Assembly: GCA_003290165.1 (NCBI GenBank)
Contig: QNQO01009142.1
Span: 82,485-146,484, forward strand
Origin: Berberis thunbergii
Taxonomy: Eukaryota > Streptophyta > Magnoliopsida > Ranunculales > Berberidaceae
Length of the DNA stretch: 64,000 bases
Direction of reading: 5' to 3'
Position 1 is the stretch's first letter; every line of letters starts with the position of its first letter. This document shows positions 56,141 to 64,000 of this stretch, one piece after another. Made by a program: the position numbers and the translations under genes. The notes under the pieces were generated by a model. It saw nothing but the letters and a program-made list of their open reading frames with translations, did no database searches and was not told the origin of the DNA.

Positions 56141-57284
56141 GAACAGGAATAGCATAATATAACACCAGAAACATAAAATAATCAGAAAAATTTCCATTTG
56201 AAGAACTATACTTTGTATTCTCCAAGAGAACGCACTATCCACTTCTTAGGGTGGCTTTGATAGTTCAACCAAGTCCAATACGATCTTTTAAGTATAGGTT
56301 TTGTATAAATCAGAGTTTGAAAGACTTAACTTTGATCAAGCCAATCGATCGATATAGCTCTAAGACAGTTTCCTGCTTTACACTTAGAGAGGACCTAGAA
56401 GATCTTATTAGAGGTTGATCGTTCTTTTAAGTTAAGTTTTGAGAAGAAAAGAAAACAGAGAGATGTATAGATAAGAAAAGATGCTTATATATTGATAAGA
56501 AAATAAACTGAAAATAAATACAGAGGAGACTTACAGGTGAAGAATATACAAGCGTAGGTAGAAGGGGAAGAAAGCTTACAATTAAGACCTTAGGGATACA
56601 AGATAGGTTTGGGGTTCTAAAAACATCTACTTAGCTCTGAGAGCTTACATTTTTTTATAGAAGAGAAAGGGTGAAGAGATAAGGCTCTTCATTGAGTGGA
56701 GGATGAGCTGGATGCTTATCCTTTGCTTTGTCTTTTGCATTGAGTGGAGGTGGACTGTTGAAGATGCTTTGACTGTTCACCTTTTGACTGTCGGCAGGTA
56801 CTGTTGAAGATGCTTCGACTATAGCTGCATTAATTGAGTAGACTGTAGCTTCACGCGGAGGCTTTTGAAAAAGAGAAATAATGTTTGTCGGGCTGTCTGT
56901 TGACCTGTGGCCGAAAACATTTTTGTCTGATTGAGGAGGTGGCAGATGCCTGCCTTTGGTCATAATGGACATGGGATACATTCACAAATCTCAGAGGATC
57001 GATGAGGCCATAACAATCATCTTCATTGAGATCCACTGTTGGATCGTCTTCTTCATCAGCTTCATCAGAAACAAATCTGGGACAGAGTTTCGATGAGCTG
57101 AGCTCGGGTTGGTTTGGTCATGATTTTCTGCAGAATCTGCTGCTTTCAACTGTTTAACGTTGGAGGATGATTCTGAGGGGAGACCAATTTTGTACTGGTG
57201 GTGGTGTAGGAGACACCTCTTTCTTGGAGAAGAAAGCTGTTACGTCTTCTTTTGTAACCTTGGAATGGTCAAACCGCTGCCAAC
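56141..57284 (-). promoter_or_regulatory. Viral intergenic region (presumed promoter and leader)
   Basis: This lies downstream of the second viral ORF and upstream of the redundancy point, the usual place for the caulimovirid promoter and polyadenylation signal. Only short open frames occur. No TATA box can be assigned with confidence. Confidence 0.45.
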
Positions 57285-58209
57285 CTACTTTAACTTTGTA
57301 GCGTCGGCAAAACCAGATTGGGGCGGTTCTGACTTTGGAGAGAGTTGATTAGCAAGATCAACGGGGAGAACATACGTAATCCAAACACATGATTCCATGC
57401 TAAGATTGAATCTACATAAAGAACCGAGATCGAGAGTACGTGTTTGTCTACAGGTGCAGGAGACTGGGTACAGCTCTTTCTTGAAGCACAGTATCCAACC
57501 TTTTTCTTGACAGGTGATGGGAGGGATGTCATTAACAGGACCATAAGGAGCTCCACCATTGGATGCTTGAAACCAGAATGGTAGAACCTTCTGATTGGAA
57601 ACTTTTTGCAGAAAAGAAAGAACCACGAATGGCCACTTTGATGAGACTAACTAAAAATGCTCGAGTCCAAGCATTTTTGTAGTCAAAATAACTGTAAGAA
57701 GAAGGAACATAGCTCTGTGAGAGCTTCTTGTGATAACGGGGATGTTGTCCCCATTCAGCTTCAGTCAAGACCTTGAAGATCCGACACTTGGAGAAAGTAA
57801 TGCGAGAATTGGTGTCATCATAGTAATGGGTGACACTAATTGAGTCTGAATCAACTAGAATGAATTCATAGAATTCTCTAGATTTGGAGGCATCAGATTC
57901 TTCAAACTGTTGGTCTGGAGAATACAGATGCTTTGAGATTGCTTGAGGATCAGAGATCAGAGCCTGGAATTGGGGCTCAATCAAGCAAATGAAGTCTATA
58001 TTAGACTTATTAATGTATTGGAGAGGTGCCTGATTAGGCTTTGAGAAACTCACCATAGATGAGTTTAATTCTTCATTTTGTGCCAGAGGAGAGAACTTTT
58101 GGGACAATTGAAGAACATAAGAAAGAGGGGCTGGCTGCGGAGAAGCAGAAGGCTTCTTCGCATAACTGGCCTTTGATTTTGGCTTGGGAGATGAGGATGA
58201 ATAACTCAT
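57285..58209 (-). pseudogene. Second ORF of the endogenous pararetrovirus (function unknown)
   Basis: A frame of 225 residues starts at 58209 and stays open to 57532. The same protein probably continues in another frame to about 57285. The N-terminus is Ser/Pro/Lys-rich. The middle contains FICLIEPQFQALISDPQAIS and REFYEFILVDSDSISVTHYY, and the end has YFDYKNAWTRAFL. Florendoviruses carry a second ORF of this kind after the polyprotein; its role has not been established as far as I know. It is the best preserved viral frame in the window, with one probable frameshift near 57560. Confidence 0.7.
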
Positions 58210-59600
58210 CTTTGGAGAAACTCACGGGAGAGGAAGTCTGCCAGTGAGTTGTCAGCTCCCTTTATATACTTGATTTCAAAATCAAATGCAGAAATCAAAC
58301 CTTGCCATCTGGCGAAAATCTGTTTAGAAACCAAATTGAGAACATCTTTAGTTAAAATATCTTTTGCAGATTGGCAATCAATTTGTAGTAAAATTTTTGA
58401 TTTATTAAATCATCTTGAAATTTCATGATGCACAATACGATCGCTAAAACTTCTTTTTTGACCGTAGAATAATTCATTTGAGTAGAGTTCCAAATACCAG
58501 AATGGTATCGGACCAATTGAATAGTAGAAGACTCTGGGAGACGCTGTTTGAGGATACCACCATACCCTTGGTTGGACGCATCTGTTTCTACTATTTTGAA
58601 GGCATTGGGATCTGCAATTCCTAAACAAGGAAGATTTTTGACTTGACGGACTATGGAAGTATGGGCTTCAGTCCATGGGCCTGGATTTTTTAAGGCGAGA
58701 GTATAAGGGCTTAATCAAAACTCTAAGGCCTTTATAAAAATCTGCAACATAATTTAAAGATCCTAGAAATCTTTGTAATTGGGTTTTATCCCGGATTTCA
58801 TCTGAAAATTTATCTGCAAATTCAATTGTTCTTGAAATTGGGGTAATCATACCATTGAAGATTTTGTGACCTAAAAATCTAACATTTGTTTGAAACAAAT
58901 TGATTTTGGTTGGAGATAAAACCAATCCATTCTTTTTAATACAATTTTCGAATTGATATAAATGTTTCCAGTGAGCTGGAACCGAATCAGAGAACACCAG
59001 TATATCATCGATATACACAATGGTGAATTGAGAGAATTGAGAAAGAATATCATTCATGATATTCTGAAACTCACTTGGAGCATTTTTGAGACCAAATGGC
59101 ATTACATTCCATTCGTAATGGCCAAAGGGACATTGAAGGCGGTTTTATACCGATCCTTGGGGTGAACCTGGATTTGCCAAAATCCAGATTTAAGATCAAA
59201 TTTAGAAAATACACAAGCATTGTGTAGTCTTTCAGAAGATCTCTTTGAGAAGGAATTGGATATCTTATCCATTGAAGAACCTGATTTAGAGGTTTATAAT
59301 TAATGACAAGAGAGGACTTCCTCGTTCTAGTTCCGCGGCTTTGTTGACATAAAAAGCAGCACAACTCCATGGAGATTTAGAATCTCTAATGAGTCGTTTC
59401 TGTTTTAATTGATGTATTTCTTGTTTACAAAATTCCATAAGTTCGCTATTCATTTGAATAGGGCGAGCCTTAGTAGGAATTTTTCTCTCATCAAACCCTG
59501 GTTCGTAGGGAAGACGAACCACATGCTGGGATCTATACCAGAATGCATTAGGTAGATTAGAACAGAGTTCATTTGTAAATGTTTTTGATATTGAATTATT
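58210..59600 (-). pseudogene. Reverse transcriptase and RNase H of the endogenous pararetrovirus
   Basis: From 59522 downward the motifs are in order: the KxRPIQMN region, a Lys/Arg-rich connecting segment, PFGLKNAPSEFQNIMNDILS (59102 onward), FTIVYIDDILVFSD (catalytic YIDD at about 59020-58980) and KTQLQRFLGSLNYVADFYKG. RNase H follows at about 58650-58215, with a TDASNQGYGGILKQ-like segment. Frame breaks lie near 59290, 59110, 58690 and in the RNase H, so no single frame spans the enzyme. It is not functional. Confidence 0.85.
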
Positions 59601-59849
59601 TGAGATTGAAGTTTAGGTTCACTGATTTGATCAGCAACCCTTTTATATTCAATTTCTTGTTTAAGAAAGTTTAATTGCTGTTGTTTGCTAATTAAACGAT
59701 TCAAAAACACTTTGTGTTGAACTTGATTAAGTTCATATACTTCTGGTTTAAACAAGAATGGAAATTCAAGTTTTGTACCTAAATAGGTAATTGAAATCCC
59801 TTGTTTAGACACAGAAAAGGGGAAATTGAATTGATAAAAGGAGTACTTA

Positions 59850-60060
59850 ATATCATTTTTGTTCCATATTTTTAACAAGAAGAAAATGTTGTTTAATACA
59901 ATTTTTCTTGCAAATATGGGCATTGGTTAATTTGAAAGCTATTTGTAGCTTTGAATTGTCTGTAGTGTACAGACTTTGAGTTGTCTTTTTAAAGTATTGA
60001 GAAGGAACAATTCCTTCTTGAATACAATTCATGTCAACTCCAGAATCAATCAAGCAATGA
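59850..60060 (-). pseudogene. Aspartic protease of the endogenous pararetrovirus
   Basis: The minus strand shows MIDSGVDMNCIQEGIVP at 60053, where the catalytic triad is D-S-G followed by a variant (V) at the usual Ala/Ser. The domain joins toward the RT with a frame break near 59890. Segments down to 59520 belong to the protease-RT linker. Confidence 0.7.
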
Positions 60061-60649
60061 CTGAAATGAGAGTCTGACCATAAATGAACAAATCTACCGC
60101 CACAATCAATTTTTGAATGGTAACAGTGTGAGGGACGACTTGTTTTTTTTTAAATTGTTGAGAAAATCAGCCTCTTTCTGCTTAGAAGAAGAGGGTTGTT
60201 GTGAAGAAGGAACTTCTTCATCTTCTTTGTCAGAATAGGCTTGATATTGATTTTCTTGAAGATTTTGGATTTGGATATCAACCAAATTTTGATGTTGTTT
60301 TAAGAGAGTGATCTTTTTTTTAAGGTATTGACTTCATGCTGTAAGTCAGCTAAACTCACAGGAGAAGCTCTTGCTCTGGTTTGATTAAACCTATTGATAA
60401 TTTCTTTGTGATCATAAAAGAGGTAATCACATCTGGAGGAGATTTAGCTTGAGTTATTGAGTTTTTGATAAGTTGAAGATATGAGTCTTCGTTTGAGGAT
60501 CATCAATTTTCAACAAAATCTAACAGTATTTGGGACTGCTTAGCTTGTGATAACATATTGATTTTGGGCTTAGCCGAGAGATGGCATAAGCATGCACCAG
60601 GAATGCAATCACAAGATTGCTCAGAAGAAGAGGATGAGTCGGATGAATA

Positions 60650-61860
60650 ATTTAGTTACCCATCTGTAACTCTGGCTCAGAAGACTCGGAGTCTGAATCA
60701 ATCAGACAATTGAGAAACATATGTTTCATTTGTTTGGGCATGTCCAGAGCTTGAATCTTTTGGGCCGTTCTGCACTGTTTTGCATAATGGCCTGGCTGAC
60801 CACACTTAAGCAAACGGGCTTTGAAGTGGATCCTTTCTTGAAGGGCTTGGGTTATGAGTCCCATGCTTCTTGGGCTTGCTATAGTACTGTTCTAAGTTCT
60901 TAGCAGGCTTTGGGCCATAGGGCTTTTTCCTTTTGAATTGTCGGGCCGGATTGGACCTATATTTTTGTTTTGAGGTTAAATGGGCTGGATATCTGAAATC
61001 ATCAAACCCATATTGCTGACAGAAGTCACCCAATTCTTTGGGTCCATTAATGTGCTGTTTCTTTAATTTTAAATCATTACAAATTTGTAATGCACATTTG
61101 TTTATAAACGCAATTAAATCACCAAAAGTGAGAAGTTCATACTGAATATCTCCACCATGTTGTTCTTGGAGTTTCGTACGAACTGTCTCAGCAAATATTT
61201 CAGGGAGACCTGAAATGAACTTGCGTTTCCAAAATGGATTTGCTGCATCAGTCTGAAGCATTACTCTCTTCATGAAGATATCTTTATAATATCTAAAATG
61301 GCTAAGAGTAGGGCATTTATGAGACATAAGCAAATCTTTGGCTTTACCTTGATATTCATTAGGATTTCCTATGAAATGTCTAAGAATACTTTGGATCAAG
61401 GTAGGCACACAATCGGAACAAATTGGTCTTTAACTTTGATGGGGTTACCATCTGGACCAATTTTTCTAGCAAATAAAATTTCTGTTTTTTGGCGGCCGTA
61501 AGATAATTATCCCACCAGCCTTGTAATAAACCAGAAAATCCTTGCATAATAACTGTGGCAATGGTATGGTCATCCTTGCCTTCTGCTGTGTAGATGCCAT
61601 CATCACCATTTCTTGAGTAGCTCAAGATCTTCAGAGATACCATCAATATTCCAAATATAAAGTTCTTTGGGTGAGAAAGAACCAAAGGTTTGAAGATTTC
61701 TTTCTTCAAACTGCATATCTGGAAATGAAGGTCTAGGATAAAAATTCCTAGAAATTGGCATAGGATTTTTCCATTTTGGGGTTTTGATGCTTTCTTTGCA
61801 TGTCTAATTGGATTAGCCTGATAAGGGATATAATTTAATCTATCCAATTCAGACATTGGA
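60650..61860 (-). pseudogene. Coat protein and zinc knuckle of the endogenous pararetrovirus
   Basis: From 61856 the minus strand carries the coat core (VIMQGFSGLLQGWWDNYL, the caulimovirid GWW...L signature). A Lys/Arg-rich domain follows (61408-60806: SNPARQFKRKKPYGPKPAKN), then KCGQPGHYAKQC at about 60800-60765. The first cysteine expected in the CCHC knuckle is a leucine here. An acidic tail follows (DSDSESSEPE). Frame changes occur near 61640, 61400 and 60815. Confidence 0.82.
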
Positions 61861-63607
61861 TCAAAATTAGCACTGATATCGAATCATGATCAGACATGAA
61901 AGGATTGGACAGTGTATTAATTTTGAGCCGAGAATCCATTTTTAGAGCATCTAATTTAGCATCAATTGCTTTTAATAATTTGTTTTAGAAGAAAATGTAT
62001 TTGGCAAAGGCTCAGGAATTTGAAAGAAAACATTTTGTTTCTTTTGTTCCTGTTCTTTGCTTACTTTTTCTTCTTGTTTCTTCTAATTCATTAGTAATAA
62101 GCTGATCTTGTACCAGCTTATCTCCTAGTTCAGATAAGAGTAGGTTAGTATAATTATTTTGCTGAATAATTGTACTAACGTAACTTTCATTGGGATGTGC
62201 CAAGGGAGTGGCAACATAATTTTGATCTGAAACCTTGAATTGGAGATCAACTAATGGAGGTAAGACAGATTTAAATGTTTTCTTGTCTGGAGATTGCAGA
62301 CTTTGGGTGTTACATTTAACACATGAATTTGAGGACGTGAACGTTGAAATACCAGTCCAGAAATGGTAGATTGGTTTTCAATTCTTCACAACATTCATAA
62401 AAGTTTACTAAGTTCTTTTCTTTCAGCTCAGTCGTCTGAGATTGGAACTTAGCTCTTCTTTCATCATTTTCTGGAGACAAGAAGTCTCGTTATATGATCT
62501 TTGTCAAGTGTGAATTGTATTGTTAAACACTGAACTCTAGGAATCTGAAATTCCATTTCAGATTGAGTGGAGATTGATTTGCTTCTGAAGTTTCAGGAAC
62601 TTCAGTTTGATTATGATTGGTTGAGAAATTTGAGGATAATTAGGATTAGTCCTAATATTCCTAAATTGAAGATGAGGAATTTCTTCAGGAGTAGCTCTTG
62701 AAGGTATCCTGGTTGGAGCAGTTCTGAATGAAGATTCAGATCTTCGTCCAGACTCAAACTTAGAAGGGTCAAGAGTAGTTACTCTCGTATCATTGAATCT
62801 GAGTTCAACAGATCCATCTGGGAAAGATAGGATTCTGTCGATTTGACTTGGAGGAAGTTTCTTGGGTTTGAAACTCCTTCAATAATCCATGATTCAGGAA
62901 GTGTGACCTGATCCCATTGAATCGTTCTGGGTACGATTACATTGGTCTTCTGGTCATTGATTTCAAAAAGGATTGTATGTCCTTTTGATCAGAGTGAAGG
63001 GCACGAGGCCTTAATTGAGTTTTCATTGCTCTGTAGGTAATCTTGTAGATCAGAGCAAAGGGTTCAGATCCTTCAGCCATATCAAAGCCAGAGGTCTGAA
63101 TATTGAGGTGAGTGTCTCGAGGATATGTGGATCACCAAGAGACACAGAGAAATCTGGGTAACAGTTGAAATAAACTGGACCCATTGAGAGTGAAGACTCT
63201 GCAATTCCAAGCAGAGAATCACTGAATTTGTTGTGCCTACAGTCGAAGAGCAACTAAGGCACAAGTGTCTAGTCCTAACCTGGTTAAAGGTTTTAGGGCT
63301 ATTTGAATTAATCCTAAGTGGATATATTTATATTTCTTTGATTAAAGATTGGATTGTTTGAAAATTGAGCAGCGTTTGAATCTAAAGATTTATTGATCTG
63401 TACTGTCTGTTCAACAATACTGATTAAATCTTCAGCTTTTTGTGAAAATATTGAATTAGAAATTTGATAAATTTCTTTTTGGGGTATTACTGGTATGGAC
63501 CAGTTTTGTAAATCTTGTTCTACCTCAGAAATTCTACCTTCCATTTTGGTCGGTAAACTGTTTGACCTAGAACTAGAAGTTCTGGAAAATCTTGAAAACA
63601 TAGACAT
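61861..63607 (-). pseudogene. N-terminal region and movement protein of the endogenous pararetrovirus
   Basis: An open frame starts at 63607 (MSMFSRFSRTSSSRSNSLPT) and ends at 63314. The movement-protein core follows in another frame at 63253-63050, with a segment reading SLSMGPVYFNCYPDFSVSLG, typical of the caulimovirid 30K-type movement protein. Further pieces run to about 62700. A linker between movement and coat proteins is visible at 62203-62012 (QQNNYTNLLLSELGDKLVQD). At least four frame breaks. These proteins act at plasmodesmata in infectious relatives; this copy cannot. Confidence 0.75.
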
Positions 63608-63609
63608 CT

Positions 63610-63844
63610 TTCAAATTGCTTGAAGGTTTGGGAGGAAACTATCTATGGACCACCTACACCTGGAACACCTAGATGGGACCACCTAACCTAGATCATTGGT
63701 TGCGCTTTCCATCACGACTTACTGGGGATCTTAGGCTCCTAACGGCTGACCAACATCTATCCGGCTTACCAACGGTATCAACGGCTGACCAACTAGATCT
63801 CGGTCTCACTACCATTCCCAGGGCAAAAATGAAAGGATGGCTCT
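63610..63844 (-). promoter_or_regulatory. Viral leader upstream of the first ORF
   Basis: On the minus strand, between the primer-site-like sequence and the ATG at 63607, there is a repeat-rich leader with several copies of 'ttggtcagccgtt' and 'aggtggtcc' and their variants. Structured leaders are common in caulimovirids. Confidence 0.5.
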
Positions 63845-64000
63845 GAACCTGTAGTTTTCAGTTTTTACAGGTTACAGAATTCAACAAGAAGATGAACTAG
63901 AGGCGAAGAAGAATACAAATAGAATCCACAAAATATTACACAAAATAAATAAATAACAGGAGAATTAGCATATAAGCCATTTGGAAAAAGGAGAAGAAGA
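63845..64000 (-). repeat. Terminal redundancy of the viral insertion, right copy (cut by window edge)
   Basis: The counterpart of 55976-56140. Read on the minus strand, the bases around 63852-63837 (GGTTCAGAGCCA) resemble a Met-tRNA primer-binding site with two bases missing. Confidence 0.85.

Larger units (their letters stand above)
55976..64000 (-). mobile_element. Endogenous pararetrovirus (Caulimoviridae, florendovirus-like), decayed, more than one genome length
   Basis: On the minus strand the order is movement protein, coat protein with zinc knuckle, aspartic protease, reverse transcriptase, RNase H, then a second ORF. There are no LTRs and no integrase, which is the layout of caulimovirids, and of florendoviruses in particular, known as common fossils in plant genomes. 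The sequence from 55976 reappears from 63845 at a spacing of about 7869 bp, which corresponds to one circular genome. All coding regions contain stops or frameshifts. It starts about 0.75 kb upstream of the SERINC start codon and runs off the right edge. Confidence 0.88.

Noticed and set aside
56655..56981. 108-residue minus-strand ORF in the viral intergenic region
   Set aside because: No similarity to caulimovirid proteins that I recognise, it overlaps the presumed promoter, and its composition is unremarkable.

Overview
This is nuclear DNA of a flowering plant, probably a eudicot. The evidence is AT-rich intergenic sequence, GT/AG introns up to several kb, plant-type LTR retrotransposons (Tat-lineage Ty3/gypsy, Ty1/copia with a Met-tRNA primer site), PIF/Harbinger, hAT and Mutator-like DNA transposons, and an endogenous plant pararetrovirus. 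No bacterial or organellar gene organisation was seen.

Two host genes can be read, both on the minus strand. The first is the 5' part of a VPS13-type (chorein-domain) lipid-transfer protein gene, with ten coding exons between 12094 and 617; it continues beyond the left edge. The second is a SERINC/TMS-family membrane-protein gene, with exons from 55220 to 37484. It has at least three apparent frameshifts and an 11.7 kb nested retrotransposon in one intron, so it is probably a pseudogene.

Between and around them is a dense transposon landscape. (1) 12.2-14.8 kb: a Mutator-like terminal sequence just upstream of VPS13, then a mosaic of exon fragments from three unrelated genes (ALDH3-type aldehyde dehydrogenase, fimbrin, Rab GDI), all in one orientation. 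(2) 15.25-19.31 kb: two PIF/Harbinger relatives that share termini and a transposase C-terminal remnant but carry different foreign cargo, a lectin-receptor-type kinase fragment in one and a coiled-coil fragment in the other. (3) 20.4-23.35 kb: a 2.95 kb element with TIRs and an identical 9-bp target duplication, holding a roughly 0.9 kb palindrome and an RNase H remnant. (4) 23.76-31.96 kb: a Tat-lineage gypsy element with two 677-bp LTRs, decayed gag-pol, 179-bp tandem repeats and a long antisense ORF. (5) 32.07-37.42 kb: a complete hAT element with a perfect 8-bp target duplication, abutting the 3' end of the SERINC gene. (6) 39.66-51.39 kb: an old minus-strand copia element, into which a plus-strand copia element (40930-47326, 5-bp duplication) inserted; that one was hit by a Mutator-like element (44874-46360, 9-bp duplication) and contains a tRNA-like SINE. 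(7) 55.98-64.0 kb: a decayed endogenous caulimovirid of florendovirus type whose ends repeat at a spacing of about 7.87 kb, showing that more than one genome length is present.

The observations most worth following are the Harbinger elements with different captured gene fragments, the three-gene exon mosaic, the palindrome-bearing Mutator-like element, the antisense ORF plus satellite-like repeats in the Tat element, and the terminally redundant viral integration. Coordinates of splice sites, LTR ends and target duplications were read by eye. Family names rest on recognised protein motifs, without database searches.
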